This document shows positions 40,821-49,808 of a DNA stretch of 64,000 nt, piece after piece. Origin of the DNA: Streptomyces parvus (GTDB lineage Bacteria > Actinomycetota > Actinomycetes > Streptomycetales > Streptomycetaceae); the NCBI RefSeq assembly GCF_014648875.1, contig NZ_BMRY01000018.1:1-64000 (forward strand), given 5' to 3'. A model generated the notes under the pieces. That model saw only the letters and a list, made by a program, of their open reading frames with translations, was not told the origin of the DNA and searched no databases. Position 1 is the stretch's first letter. Each line of letters starts with the position of its first letter. Made by a program: the position numbers and the translations under genes.

Positions 40821-42894
40821 CGGGCGGGTCCTCGCCCGGCGCCGGTGTCAGCGAGGACTCGATGCGGGCGAGCTGGTGGGCGAGGCCCGTCATCCACACC
40901 TCCAGGTCCACGGACAGGGGCGACGGCGGATCGCGGTCCGGGGCGCTCCGCGGTGTGGGTCCCGGCTGCTCCGCGGTGAGCAGCCGGGCGATCCGGTCGG
41001 TCCGGGCCACCAGGCGGGACGCGGTTTCCCGGGCCCAGGCCGCGGACGCGTCGGAGGCGCCGGAGGCGGGGCGGAGGCCGAAGCGCGGCAGCCACTGCGC
41101 GCCGAGGAGCATGTGGCTCGCCGCGATGAGCACGGCGTGCCAGTCCGCGCGGTCGCTCTCCCCGTCGACCGGTGTCTCGGCGCGGAACTGGGCGTACGCC
41201 GCCTCGGCGAGGCGCAGCCGGTGGACGCCCGGCAGGGTGTCCGGCGCGGTGCGGGAACCGCCCGGGGGCACGAGCAGCGCCTGTGCCGTGACCGGCACCA
41301 GTGGGGCGCACGTTCTCAGCAGCCCCGCCATGGCCCGGTGGACCTCCCGACGCGCCCCGGCCGGCCAGGCCAGGAGGCCGCACAGCAGCCCGATGACGCT
41401 GCCGGTGACGACGTCGATCATCCGCGCCTCCGACAGCCTCCAGGTGACCGGCGCGATCTGGGCGAACGCGGTGGCGACGACGAGCGTGAACAACGCCTGC
41501 GCATACGCGATGCCCAGCAGTGGCCCCAGGGCGAAAGCCGCCAGCATGACGGGGGCGAGGGGGGCGGCGTACACATCGGTGTGCCGGCCGAGCCCGATCA
41601 CGAGCGCCCCGGCCACCAGAGCGCCCGCCGCGTTGCCCGCCACCGCGAGGCGGACCGCCCGCCAGGTCGCGCCCGCGGTCGTACGTCCCAGGGTCAGGAC
41701 GGCGAGGAGCACCCAGAATCCGTGGGCGAGGTCGAGGGAGCCGGCCACCGCCCGGGCCGCGGCGAGGCCGAGCGCGGTCCGTACGGCGTTCTGGAACAGC
41801 ACGGACCGGAACGTGACGTTGCCGAGGACGCGCCGGGCCCACAGCCTCGGCGTGGACAGCTCGGCGTACCAGAACACCTCGCGCGGGGCGGCGGGCTCGG
41901 TGGGTCCCCCGTGGGTGGCGATGTCGACGGTGATCTCCACCATCCGCGCCGATTCGGCGAGCGCCAGCACCCGGGACTGCCGTCGCAGCACGTCGACGGG
42001 GAGCCGCTCACCGGGCGGCCCGGAGGCCAGTCGCACCCGGTCGGCCTGGAAGGCCCGCATCGCTTCCTCCAGCGCGCCGGCGGGCGGCGGGCGGCCGCCG
42101 GTGCGCAGAAACCGGGCGCAGGCGGTGCACAGCTCCGCGACCCGGCCGAGGAGCGCGGCGGTCTCGGGGTCGGCCGGGGCGGGCGGGGCTTCTGCGAGGA
42201 TGGCCAGCTGGTCGAGGAGTCTGCGGGCGGAGCGGCCGGCCTGTTCCAGTGCGCGGTCGGTGCGCCCGGCGCCGGCGGGCCGTTCAGCCGGGGGTACGTC
42301 CGCGAGGCGCAGGGTCGATCCGGCGTCCCGCAGCCGCTGCGGTGGTGCGCCTGCGGGGGCGGCCCCGCGCGCCGCCTCGTCGAGGGCGGCGGCCAGCCGT
42401 TCCCGGTAGGAGGGTGCGGCCGGATCGGGCAGCAGGATCTCGCACGCGGCGAGGAGCAGGGCGCCGGCCGTGAGCCCCGCCAGCCGCTCCACGAGCGTGT
42501 CGGGGGCGTAGGGCGGGAAGCAGGCGAGGATGTAGAAGAGTTGGAGGCCGGGGGCGATGCCGGCCGGGCGGGGGCCGGCCACGGCCGTGAAGGCCAGCAG
42601 GAATCCGATGACGAGCATGCCGCCGACGGCGGCCCAGGTGTCGACGGCGAGCAGGGTTCCCAGGGTCGCGAGGACCAGTGCCGGGGGCAGCGCCCGGAGC
42701 ATGACGGAGGACCGTTGGGGGCCGGAGCCGGGGACCACGGAGAGCAGCCCCATGGCGATGGGCGCGAAGAGCGCGTACAGGGCGGCGACCGGGAGCCCGG
42801 CTCCGTACAGCAGGGGGTAGAAGCCCACGCTCGCCGCGACGGTGACCCGGACGGCCCGGCGGAGGACCGTCGCCCGCTGCGGCCGGGCGATCAC
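40786..42894 (-). CDS. FUSC-family membrane protein
   Basis: A 702-residue protein with two clusters of membrane segments (about residues 10-150 and 385-510) separated by a soluble helical region, the usual layout of the fusaric-acid-resistance-like family. The second cluster begins near LGNVTFRSVLFQNAVRTALG and includes GFWVLLAVLTLGRTTAGATW, a conserved FUSC motif. It may export aromatic acids, or it may be an orphan permease. Start: GTG 42894 with GGAGG about 10 nt upstream; a longer frame starts 48 codons earlier but codes a low-complexity leader. It overlaps the convergent FAD-oxidase gene by 35 nt. Confidence 0.8.
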   Translation of the reverse strand: MIARPQRATVLRRAVRVTVAASVGFYPLLYGAGLPVAALYALFAPIAMGLLSVVPGSGPQRSSVMLRALPPALVLATLGTLLAVDTWAAVGGMLVIGFLLAFTAVAGPRPAGIAPGLQLFYILACFPPYAPDTLVERLAGLTAGALLLAACEILLPDPAAPSYRERLAAALDEAARGAAPAGAPPQRLRDAGSTLRLADVPPAERPAGAGRTDRALEQAGRSARRLLDQLAILAEAPPAPADPETAALLGRVAELCTACARFLRTGGRPPPAGALEEAMRAFQADRVRLASGPPGERLPVDVLRRQSRVLALAESARMVEITVDIATHGGPTEPAAPREVFWYAELSTPRLWARRVLGNVTFRSVLFQNAVRTALGLAAARAVAGSLDLAHGFWVLLAVLTLGRTTAGATWRAVRLAVAGNAAGALVAGALVIGLGRHTDVYAAPLAPVMLAAFALGPLLGIAYAQALFTLVVATAFAQIAPVTWRLSEARMIDVVTGSVIGLLCGLLAWPAGARREVHRAMAGLLRTCAPLVPVTAQALLVPPGGSRTAPDTLPGVHRLRLAEAAYAQFRAETPVDGESDRADWHAVLIAASHMLLGAQWLPRFGLRPASGASDASAAWARETASRLVARTDRIARLLTAEQPGPTPRSAPDRDPPSPLSVDLEVWMTGLAHQLARIESSLTPAPGEDPPVTPRGRTARPG

Positions 42895-43069
42895 CTTGCC
42901 GCCCCCTCCGGGCGCGGCTCGGGGCTGGTGCTCCGCGAGGTCCCGGCCGGGAGGAGCCGCTGTGCGCCCATCCGGCACGCTCCTCTCGTGGGGCCGAGCC
43001 CTCCGGTGCGGCGGCCCGATCCGGCCGCCTTCCGCCATTGTCGGCCGGATCGGGCTGCCCGCGCGCGAC

Positions 43070-43114
43070 GAAGGCGTCCGGGGAGCATCCGAGGCGCTCG
43101 GGCCGGACGCCTTC
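43070..43114 (-). terminator. Hairpin after alcohol dehydrogenase gene
   Basis: GAAGGCGTCCGG (43070-43081) pairs perfectly with CCGGACGCCTTC (43103-43114). It lies just downstream of the dehydrogenase stop on its strand. Confidence 0.7.
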
Positions 43115-43144
43115 GGTGCGGGGGCCGCTCGGGGGCGGCGCGCG

Positions 43145-44185
43145 TCAGATGGTCGCGGTGTCGATCACGAAGCGGTAGCGGACGTCGCTCGCGAGAACCC
43201 GCTCGTACGCCTCGTTGACCTGGTTCGCGTCGATCACCTCGATCTCGGCGCCGAGCCCGTGCACGGCGCAGAAGTCCAGCATCTCCTGGGTCTCCTTGAT
43301 CCCGCCGATCGCCGAACCCGCGATCGACCGGTTGCCCAGGATCAGGGAGAAGAGGTTCAGCGAGATCGGCTCCTCGGGGGCGCCCACGTTGACGAGGGTG
43401 CCCTCGGTGCGCAGCAGGCCGAGGTAGGCGCCGAAGTCCAGCGGGGCCGAGACCGTGGAGAGGATGACGTCGAAGGTTCCGGCCAGTTCCTCGAAGGTCT
43501 TGGGGTCGCTGGTCGCGTAGTAGTGGTCGGCGCCCAGCTTGAGCCCGTCGTCCTTCTTCCGCAGGGACTGGGAGAGGACGGTGACCTCGGCGCCGAGCGC
43601 GTGCGCGATCTTGACGGCCATGTGGCCGAGGCCGCCGAGGCCGACGACGGCGACCTTCTTGCCGGGGCCCGCGCCCCAGCGCTTGAGCGGGGAGTAGGTG
43701 GTGATGCCCGCGCACAGGAGCGGCGCGGCCTCGTCGAGGGCGATGCCCTCGGGGATGGTGACGGCGAACTTCTCGGTGACGACGAGGTGCGTCGAGTAGC
43801 CGCCGTAGGTGGGCTCGCCACTGCGGTCGAGGGCGTTGTACGTCTGGGTGTTGCCCTCGGCGCAGTGCTGCTCGCGGCCCATCAGGCAGGCGTCGCACTG
43901 TCCGCAGGAGTCGACCATGCAGCCGACGCCGACGCGGTCGCCGACCTTGAACCGGGTGACGCCGGAGCCGGTCTCGGCGACGATCCCGGCGATCTCGTGG
44001 CCGGGCACCATCGGGAAGATGCCCTCGCCCCAGCCGTCGCGGGCCTGGTGGATGTCGGAGTGGCAGATGCCGGCGAACTTGATGTCGATCAGGATGTCGA
44101 ACTCGCCCACCGGACGACGCTCGATCGTGGTGCGCTCCAGCGGGGCCTTGGCACGGGGAGCGGCGTAGGCGGCAACGGTGGTCAT
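43145..44185 (-). CDS. Zinc NAD(P)-dependent alcohol dehydrogenase
   Basis: A 346-residue medium-chain dehydrogenase of the cinnamyl-alcohol/YahK-AdhC type. Catalytic zinc ligands: GICHSDIHQ and GHEIAGIV. Structural zinc: [15 protein letters not shown]. Cofactor site: [17 protein letters not shown]. Such enzymes reduce aldehydes with broad specificity, usually with NADPH. It is divergent from the XRE-type regulator at 44339, a pairing often seen with this enzyme in Streptomyces, so that regulator is the likely controller. Confidence 0.9.
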   Translation of the reverse strand: MTTVAAYAAPRAKAPLERTTIERRPVGEFDILIDIKFAGICHSDIHQARDGWGEGIFPMVPGHEIAGIVAETGSGVTRFKVGDRVGVGCMVDSCGQCDACLMGREQHCAEGNTQTYNALDRSGEPTYGGYSTHLVVTEKFAVTIPEGIALDEAAPLLCAGITTYSPLKRWGAGPGKKVAVVGLGGLGHMAVKIAHALGAEVTVLSQSLRKKDDGLKLGADHYYATSDPKTFEELAGTFDVILSTVSAPLDFGAYLGLLRTEGTLVNVGAPEEPISLNLFSLILGNRSIAGSAIGGIKETQEMLDFCAVHGLGAEIEVIDANQVNEAYERVLASDVRYRFVIDTATI

Positions 44186-44338
44186 GCCGGAGGTTCTCCT
44201 CTGGGTGATGCGGTAGGAACGTGTCCCAGCCTCACTCCGTGTCCGGTGTTTACCCAGGCCACCGCTTTGCCTACGTCCAGTGGTCCTACTACTGACGGGG
44301 ACAGGCTGACCCGCCTACGACCACGCGGGGCAGGAATA

Positions 44339-45277
44339 ATGGAACCCATGGACGATCAGCCGGAGGCCGCCGCACCCGAGCCGCTGGACCGGCGTGCGGA
44401 GCTCAGCGAGTTCCTGCGCACCCGCAGGGCCAGGCTTCAGCCGCAGGACGTGGGACTGCCGGAGTTCGGCCGGGCCCGTCGGGTGCCGGGGCTTCGCCGG
44501 GAGGAGCTGGCGCAGCTGGCCGGGGTGTCGGTGGCGTACTACACGCGTCTGGAGCAGGGCAACGGGCGCAATGTGTCGGCCGAGGTGCTGGACGCGATCG
44601 CGCGTGCGCTGCGGCTCACCGACGCCGAGCACGCGCATCTGAACCATCTGGCGAGGCCGGCCCGGCACAAGAAGAAGCGCCGCCCGGCGAAGGTGCAGCG
44701 GGTGCGGACCGGGCTGCTGTATCTCCTCGACAGCATGGAGGGCATTCCCGCGTACGTGGCCGGGGCGCGGTCCGACATCCTCGCCTGGAATCCGATGGCG
44801 GCGGCGGTGTTCGGCGACTGGGCCGCGCTGCCGGCGGCCGAGCGGAACTGGGCTCGCCTGGTGTTCCTCTCCCCCGCCTACCGGGACCTGTTCCTGAACT
44901 GGGACTCCAAGGCCTCGGACATGGTCAGCTATCTCCGGCTGTACGCGGGGTGCCACCCCGACGATCCGCAGTTGTCGGCCCTGGTGGGCGAACTCTCGCT
45001 CAAGAGCGAGGAGTTCCGCCGGCTGTGGGCCACGCACAACGTCAAGGAGAAGGGCCACGGCATCAAGCTGATCCGGCATCCGCTCGTCGGCGACCTGACC
45101 CTGTCGTACGAGACGCTGAATCTGCCGGACGACGAGGACCAGCAGTTGGTGACCTACCACGCGGAGCCGGGGTCGGAATCGGCCCAGGCCTTGCGCCTGC
45201 TGGCGAGCTGGGGCGCCGACGCGGGACGGGCGGATGTGATCAGTGGTGCGGGCCGGAGTCCGGACGACGAGCGGTGA
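44339..45277 (+). CDS. XRE-family regulator with MmyB-like sensor domain
   Basis: A 312-residue regulator. The HTH covers about residues 18-88 (SEFLRTRRARLQPQDVGLPE, PGLRREELAQLAGVSVAYYT, RLEQGNGRNVSAEVL). A PAS-like MmyB ligand domain follows (about 115-285: LLDSMEGIPAYVAGARSDIL, AWNPMAAAVFGDW, FLNWDSKASDMVSYLRLYAG, HPLVGDLTLSYETLNLPDDE). The family may bind fatty acids. Two in-frame ATGs (44339 and 44348) are possible; AGGA lies 3 nt before the first. Divergent alcohol dehydrogenase is the probable target. Confidence 0.88.
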   Translation: MEPMDDQPEAAAPEPLDRRAELSEFLRTRRARLQPQDVGLPEFGRARRVPGLRREELAQLAGVSVAYYTRLEQGNGRNVSAEVLDAIARALRLTDAEHAHLNHLARPARHKKKRRPAKVQRVRTGLLYLLDSMEGIPAYVAGARSDILAWNPMAAAVFGDWAALPAAERNWARLVFLSPAYRDLFLNWDSKASDMVSYLRLYAGCHPDDPQLSALVGELSLKSEEFRRLWATHNVKEKGHGIKLIRHPLVGDLTLSYETLNLPDDEDQQLVTYHAEPGSESAQALRLLASWGADAGRADVISGAGRSPDDER

Positions 45278-45316
45278 GGACGAACTCCCGGACGCTACGG
45301 TCCGGCTGACGACTGG

Positions 45317-46018
45317 TCAGGTCGGCTCCGCAGTCAGCGCTGCCGTCTCCTCCGCCTCGCCGACCGCGGACGCAGCGAGTGCGGGGGCCAGGGTCGACGC
45401 CACCGCGCCCGTCCCGGCCGGGTCCAGGAGCGGCAGGGTCTTCGCGGCGGCGAGCCGGGGCAGCAGCAACTGCCAGAAACCGGTGAGCCGGTACGGGGAC
45501 AGCCACTCGGTGTCGTGACGGCCGAGGACCTCGAATCCGGCCGTCACGGCGACGGTCGCGGCTGCCGCGTCCTCGCAGGCGATGTCGTCGGCGAGGGTTC
45601 CGGCGGCGGCCGCCTCTTCCAGCAACTCCCGCACGCGGTGGTGCCACTCCAACCGCAGGTCCGGGGCGGCGGCCCGCTCGCCGTCGCAGCTCAGCCGGAA
45701 TCCGGCGCGACTCACGGGGTCCCCGCGCAGCAGTTCCACGAGGGCGTGCGAGGTGTCGACGAGTGCCTGCAGGGCGGTGTCCGTCCTGCGCCGGATCGCG
45801 GCGGACATGTCGCGCAGCCCCCGGGACGCCTCCGCCACCACGGCTTCCGCGACCGCGGCCTTGTTCTCGAAGTGAAAGTGCAGCGCCCCCGTGCTGACGC
45901 CCGCGCCGGAGCTGATCAGCGTCAGCCTGGCCTGGGCGTAACCGTGCTGTTCGAAGACGACGGCGGCGGAGCGGATCAGCGCCTGGCGGGTCCGGGTGGC
46001 GCGCTCCTGTTTGGTCAT
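45317..46018 (-). CDS. ScbR/ArpA-type gamma-butyrolactone receptor homologue
   Basis: A 233-residue TetR-fold regulator of the butyrolactone-receptor group. The N-terminus MTKQERATRTRQALIRSAAV, then VFEQHGYAQARLTLISSGAG and VSTGALHFHFENKAAVAEAV, match ScbR/ArpA closely. The C-terminal half is more divergent and ends in an Ala/Glu-rich tail, so it may be a pseudo-receptor that binds other ligands. Start: ATG 46018. An ARE-like site (46028-46045) lies directly upstream, suggesting autoregulation. The butyrolactone synthesis operon ends 124 nt upstream of it, on the same strand. Confidence 0.85.
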   Translation of the reverse strand: MTKQERATRTRQALIRSAAVVFEQHGYAQARLTLISSGAGVSTGALHFHFENKAAVAEAVVAEASRGLRDMSAAIRRRTDTALQALVDTSHALVELLRGDPVSRAGFRLSCDGERAAAPDLRLEWHHRVRELLEEAAAAGTLADDIACEDAAAATVAVTAGFEVLGRHDTEWLSPYRLTGFWQLLLPRLAAAKTLPLLDPAGTGAVASTLAPALAASAVGEAEETAALTAEPT

Positions 46019-46027
46019 GGAGTTATC

Positions 46028-46045
46028 AAACCAACTTACCGGTTT
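46028..46045. promoter_or_regulatory. ARE-like site before the ScbR-type gene
   Basis: AAACCAACTTACCGGTTT has perfect AAACC/GGTTT arms and the ACCGGTTT core of the autoregulatory elements bound by butyrolactone receptors. It ends 10 nt before the start codon on the minus strand. Confidence 0.65.
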
Positions 46046-46142
46046 CATTTCCAGGGAACGAGACAATGACCCATTCCCTGACCGGTCGGACAGTTCGGCA
46101 GTCGGGCATTCGGCGCGCTTTCGCCGAGCCGGGCAGCCGCTC

Positions 46143-46991
46143 CTATCCGGCCGCGAACGCGTCCGCGTGGTCGGCCGACCAGGTGCGGTACGTCCTGGCC
46201 CCGCGGCCCGTCAGCTCCTGGACCGTGGGCACGATGGCCGCCTTCGCGCCCGCCCGCTGTCGCTCCGCGCTCTCCAGGAAGGCTTCCGCGACGGGCCGCG
46301 GGTACTTCGCCAGCAGGGCCGCACGTGCGGCGTCCAGGCCCAGTTCCTCGAAGCGCAGCGGCCGCCCCAGCACCCGGGAGAGCTGAGCGGTCTGTTCCCG
46401 CGCGGTGATCGCCTCCGGGCCCGAGACGGCGTACGCCCTGCCCTCGTGGCCGGTGCCGGTGAGGACGGCGACGGCCACCGCGGCGACGTCGCGGGGGTCG
46501 ATGCACGCGACCGGGGCGTCGCCGTACAGGGCGCGCACCACTCCCGCCGAGCGGATGCCGGGCGCCCAGGACAGCGTGTTGGACATGAACGTCCTGGGGC
46601 GGACGAAGGTCCAGGCGATCCCCGACTCCCTGATCGCCTCTTCGTTCTCCCGCTGACGCCGGGTGATGAAGTCGTCGGCTCCCGGTTCCTCCACCGCCAT
46701 CATGGAGAGCTTGACCAGGTGGCGGACGCCCGCCGCGTGGGCCGCCCCGGCGACCCGCTCGTCGTCGGGCTCCGTGGGGCTGTTCGTCACCAGGAACAGC
46801 GAGTTGACGCCCCGCAGGGCCCGGTCGAGGGCGGGACGGTCCCCGTACGCCCCCTCGACGACCTCGACCCCGTCCCCGCGTACCGTCACGCGGTCCGGGC
46901 GGCGGGCGAGAATCCGTACGGGACCGGCGGCCGCCAGCAGTGCGGCGACCTCGCGGCCCACCGCTCCGGTCGCCCCCGTCACGAGAATCAC
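46143..46991 (-). CDS. NmrA-like NAD(P)H-binding reductase, butyrolactone operon
   Basis: A 282-residue atypical SDR with ILVTGATGAVGREVAALLAA at the N-terminus (GxxGxxG), then VKLSMMAVEEPGADDFITRR and FVRPRTFMSNTLSWAPGIRS. It lacks the classic YxxxK of short-chain dehydrogenases, as is usual for NmrA-like members. In butyrolactone loci a reductase is needed for the butenolide-phosphate intermediate or the 6-keto group. The gene starts (GTG 46991) 13 nt after the AfsA-type gene on the same strand, so it is probably that reductase, by context only. Confidence 0.78.
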   Translation of the reverse strand: MILVTGATGAVGREVAALLAAAGPVRILARRPDRVTVRGDGVEVVEGAYGDRPALDRALRGVNSLFLVTNSPTEPDDERVAGAAHAAGVRHLVKLSMMAVEEPGADDFITRRQRENEEAIRESGIAWTFVRPRTFMSNTLSWAPGIRSAGVVRALYGDAPVACIDPRDVAAVAVAVLTGTGHEGRAYAVSGPEAITAREQTAQLSRVLGRPLRFEELGLDAARAALLAKYPRPVAEAFLESAERQRAGAKAAIVPTVQELTGRGARTYRTWSADHADAFAAG

Positions 46992-47004
46992 TGGGAAAGA
47001 CCTC

Positions 47005-47949
47005 TCAGCCGTCGGCCCGGGGACCGGACAGGAGTGTGGAGAAGACCGGTTCGCCGTCCTGCTGACCTGTCACCCGGACCGTCACCGTGTCCTCGGCCTC
47101 TTCCGGCTGGATCACCGCGCTGATCCAGCAAGGGCTGCCGAACTCGGCGTACCGGTGGAACCGGGTGCTCGCCTCCGCCGGAACGATGCCGCCGGGCCCC
47201 GCCGCGAGGCAGGCCGCCTGACGGGCCGCCTCCAGCAGCAGCATGCCCGGCACATGGTCGTTGGGGCGCTGGAACAGCGTCGGGTGCCGGGTGTCCACGC
47301 GCAGCTCCCAGACGCCTTCGCGGCCGGTGTCCGAGAGCACCACGTCCTCGGTCCTGCTCCGGCCCGCGCGGGCGGCGTCGACCGGCGCCGCCTCCGGTAT
47401 GGATATCCCCTCGGCGGGGGCGTCGCCGCGCATCCGCCGGTACACCTTGGGGTTCGTGAAGCGGGTCGCGCCCATGCCCGTGGCCGCCAGCTCCCCGCCC
47501 CGGTGCACCGCCCAGCCCACACGCCCCTGCACGGGCAGCCCGCTCCGCCACTTCAGGTCGGAGCAGAACACCTCCACGTCTATCTCGGTGGGAGCTCCGC
47601 CGACGCCCAAGTGGTCCTGGTGGCACACGTAGTCCAGGTCCGCCATCAGGAAGTGGTAGCCGAGCGGAACGCCGTACCCGGCGTGGAAGGCGAGCATGGC
47701 CGCCTGCCGCATCGCTTCGGCGACCAGCAGCGGATCGTGCCGGTCGCCACCCACCGGAGCGAAGAACGGATGATCGTGCGGCAGGACCGCCGCCACCGAG
47801 AACCGATCGTGCGCCAGACGGACCCAGTTGCGGGGAAACGCGTCCTCCGGCCTGGTCCGGTGCACCATGTCGATCCCCACGGGATGCACCATGTCGGCCT
47901 CCGAATCCATTGCCGGCACCGAGTCGATCAGGGCTGCTGCTTCGGGCAT
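47005..47949 (-). CDS. scbA: AfsA/ScbA-type butyrolactone synthase
   Basis: A 314-residue protein with two A-factor-synthesis hotdog repeats (about residues 25-160 and 190-310). Key blocks: MVHPVGIDMVHRTRPEDAFP, LPHDHPFFAPVGGDRHDPLL, VAEAMRQAAMLAFHAGYGVP, YHFLMADLDYVC, and in the second half VDTRHPTLFQRPNDHVPGML, LLEAARQAACLA. AfsA enzymes join a beta-ketoacyl chain from ACP to dihydroxyacetone phosphate, the first step to A-factor-type signals. GGGGAG precedes ATG 47949. It is divergent from scbR, with an ARE-like site between, and followed by the NmrA-like reductase. Confidence 0.92.
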   Translation of the reverse strand: MPEAAALIDSVPAMDSEADMVHPVGIDMVHRTRPEDAFPRNWVRLAHDRFSVAAVLPHDHPFFAPVGGDRHDPLLVAEAMRQAAMLAFHAGYGVPLGYHFLMADLDYVCHQDHLGVGGAPTEIDVEVFCSDLKWRSGLPVQGRVGWAVHRGGELAATGMGATRFTNPKVYRRMRGDAPAEGISIPEAAPVDAARAGRSRTEDVVLSDTGREGVWELRVDTRHPTLFQRPNDHVPGMLLLEAARQAACLAAGPGGIVPAEASTRFHRYAEFGSPCWISAVIQPEEAEDTVTVRVTGQQDGEPVFSTLLSGPRADG

Positions 47950-48006
47950 AACTCCCCCCAGGGGTCATGTGATGGCGAGCCGTTTCTGCGATGCACGTGC
48001 ACTGAT

Positions 48007-48029
48007 AAGATACAGACTCAGCGGTTTTT
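48007..48029. promoter_or_regulatory. ARE-like site in the scbA-scbR gap
   Basis: AAGATACAGACTCAGCGG followed by TTTTT resembles the autoregulatory element of scbA/scbR-type promoters (A-rich left half, GGTTT right half). It lies 58 nt from the synthase start and 80 nt from the receptor start. Confidence 0.55.
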
Positions 48030-48109
48030 TTTCTATCCCCGGCAGGGTCGCCCCTCCCCACACCGTCCCGGCCGTTTCCCGGGCCATCCGGCCCAGCAAA
48101 GGAGACAGG

Positions 48110-48748
48110 ATGGCCAAGCAGGACCGGGCGATCCGCACCCGCCAGGCAATCCTGATGGCAGCGGCGCAGGCTTTCGAGAAATACGGTTATCAAGCCGCGA
48201 CGATCACCGAAATACTCAAAAGCGCCGACGTGACGAAAGGCGCTCTCTATTTTCATTTTCCGTCCAAGGAAGATCTCGCGCTCGGTGTTCTCCATGCCCA
48301 GGAGCCGCCGCAGACCGTTCCGGAGCAGTCACTCAAACTCCAGGAACTCATCGATCTGGGGATGCTGTTCAGCCACCGCCTGCAGACCAGTCTCCTCGCC
48401 CGCGCGGGGGTGCGCCTCTCCATGGACCAGCAGGCCCAGGGCCTCGACCGCAGCGGCCCTTTCCTCCGCTGGCAGGAAGCCACCCACCACCTCCTCGCGC
48501 AGGCCAAACACAACGGTGAGCTGCTCCCCCACGTCAACCCCACCGAGACGGCCGACCTGTACGTGGCCGCCTTCACGGGCACCCAGGCCGTATCCCAGAC
48601 TCTCACCAACTACCAGGACCTGCAGCGCCGCCACATCACGCTCCAGCAGCACATCCTCCCCAGCATCGCCGCGCCCTCGATCCTCACCGCCCTCGATCTG
48701 ACGCCCGCGCGCGCCGAACGCCTCGGCCGCCTGACTCCGGAGGACTGA
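48110..48748 (+). CDS. scbR: ScbR/ArpA-type gamma-butyrolactone receptor
   Basis: A 212-residue TetR-fold receptor of normal length for the family. The N-terminus MAKQDRAIRTRQAILMAAAQ, then AFEKYGYQAATITEILKSAD and VTKGALYFHFPSKEDLALGV, is almost canonical. The C-terminal pocket region includes DLGMLFSHRLQTSLLARAGV and WQEATHHLLAQAKHNGELLP, also typical. AAAGGAGA lies 4 nt before ATG 48110. It is divergent from the synthase, as in scbA/scbR of S. coelicolor, and should repress both until its ligand appears. Confidence 0.92.
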   Translation: MAKQDRAIRTRQAILMAAAQAFEKYGYQAATITEILKSADVTKGALYFHFPSKEDLALGVLHAQEPPQTVPEQSLKLQELIDLGMLFSHRLQTSLLARAGVRLSMDQQAQGLDRSGPFLRWQEATHHLLAQAKHNGELLPHVNPTETADLYVAAFTGTQAVSQTLTNYQDLQRRHITLQQHILPSIAAPSILTALDLTPARAERLGRLTPED

Positions 48749-48773
48749 ACCGGCCGGGGCGCCTGTGCGCTCC

Positions 48774-49739
48774 TCATGGCCGCCCCGCCGCGAGGACCGC
48801 GCCACGGAACGTCCGCCGGTAGGCCAGTGGAGTGACGCCGATCGCGGCGTGCAGATGCTGGCGCAGTGAGGCGCCGGTGGAGAACCCGACCTCGCCCGCG
48901 ATCTCGTCCACCGCCAGGTCCGTGGACTCCAGGAGGTGCCGGGCCCGGTCGACCCGCTGCTGGACGATCCACCGGCCCGGACTCATGCCAACCTCCTCGT
49001 TGAAGCGTCGGACGAAGGTGCGCCGGCTCATCCGGGCGTGCTCGGCGAGGCTCGCCAGGCTCAGCGGCTCCTGGAGGTTGCGCAGCGCCCAGTCGCGGGT
49101 CGCGGCGGTGTCGTTCGCCGCCGGAGCGGGCACCGGCTGCTCGATGTACTGGGCCTGTCCTCCGTCGCGCCAGGGAGGTACGACGCAGAGCCGGGCGACC
49201 CGGTTGGCGATCTCGCTGCCGTGGTCCGCGCGGACGAGGTGCAGGCAGACATCGACGCCGGAGGCCGCTCCGGCCGAGGTCAGGACGCCCCCGTCGTCGA
49301 TGAAGAGGACGTCCGGGTCGAGCCGCACCTGGGGGTACCAGGACCGGAAGAGCTCCGCGAGCGCCCAGTGGGTGGTGGCCCGTCGGCCGTCCAGCAGTCC
49401 GGCCGAGGCGAGGAGGAAGGCGCCGGTGCAGATGGAGACGATGCGGGTGCCGGGGCGTACGGCCGCGAGCGCGGCGAGGGCGTCCGCAGGCGCCTCCCGG
49501 GTGAGGAGAGAGGTGTCGAAGGGCGGGATGACGAGGGTGTCCGCCGTCGCCAGCACCTCGGGACCGTGCTCGACGGTGATCGAGAAATCGGCGTTGGTGC
49601 GCACCGGGCGGCCGTCGACCGTGCAGGTCACGACGGAGTAGCGGCCGTCGGCCGCGCCGAGGACCCGGTTGGGGATGCCGAGCTCGAAGGGATACACCCC
49701 GTCGAGGGCGAGTACGGCGACGCGGTGGACGTTTCCCAT
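48774..49739 (-). CDS. GlxA-family (DJ-1/PfpI-AraC) regulator
   Basis: A 321-residue regulator. The DJ-1/PfpI-like domain spans about 5-185 (VAVLALDGVYPFELGIPNRV, SICTGAFLLASAGLLDGRRA with the elbow Cys, TTHWALAELF). The AraC HTH spans about 215-315 (MSRRTFVRRFNEEVGMSPGR, AGEVGFSTGASLRQHLHAAI). Divergent from the quinone-oxidoreductase gene at 49809, 69 nt away, which is the likely target. Start: ATG 49739. Confidence 0.88.
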   Translation of the reverse strand: MGNVHRVAVLALDGVYPFELGIPNRVLGAADGRYSVVTCTVDGRPVRTNADFSITVEHGPEVLATADTLVIPPFDTSLLTREAPADALAALAAVRPGTRIVSICTGAFLLASAGLLDGRRATTHWALAELFRSWYPQVRLDPDVLFIDDGGVLTSAGAASGVDVCLHLVRADHGSEIANRVARLCVVPPWRDGGQAQYIEQPVPAPAANDTAATRDWALRNLQEPLSLASLAEHARMSRRTFVRRFNEEVGMSPGRWIVQQRVDRARHLLESTDLAVDEIAGEVGFSTGASLRQHLHAAIGVTPLAYRRTFRGAVLAAGRP

Positions 49740-49808
49740 GGCACGATCCTGTCGAAAGATGGCAATCATGCCATGGTACGCCGGGCGGACAGGAGTGAGG
49801 CTGGACGC

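Noticed and set aside
40411-43218. A 935-codon plus-strand frame across the FUSC gene
   Set aside because: Gly/Arg-rich shadow translation without motifs. The minus-strand FUSC protein has proper membrane segments and a ribosome site.
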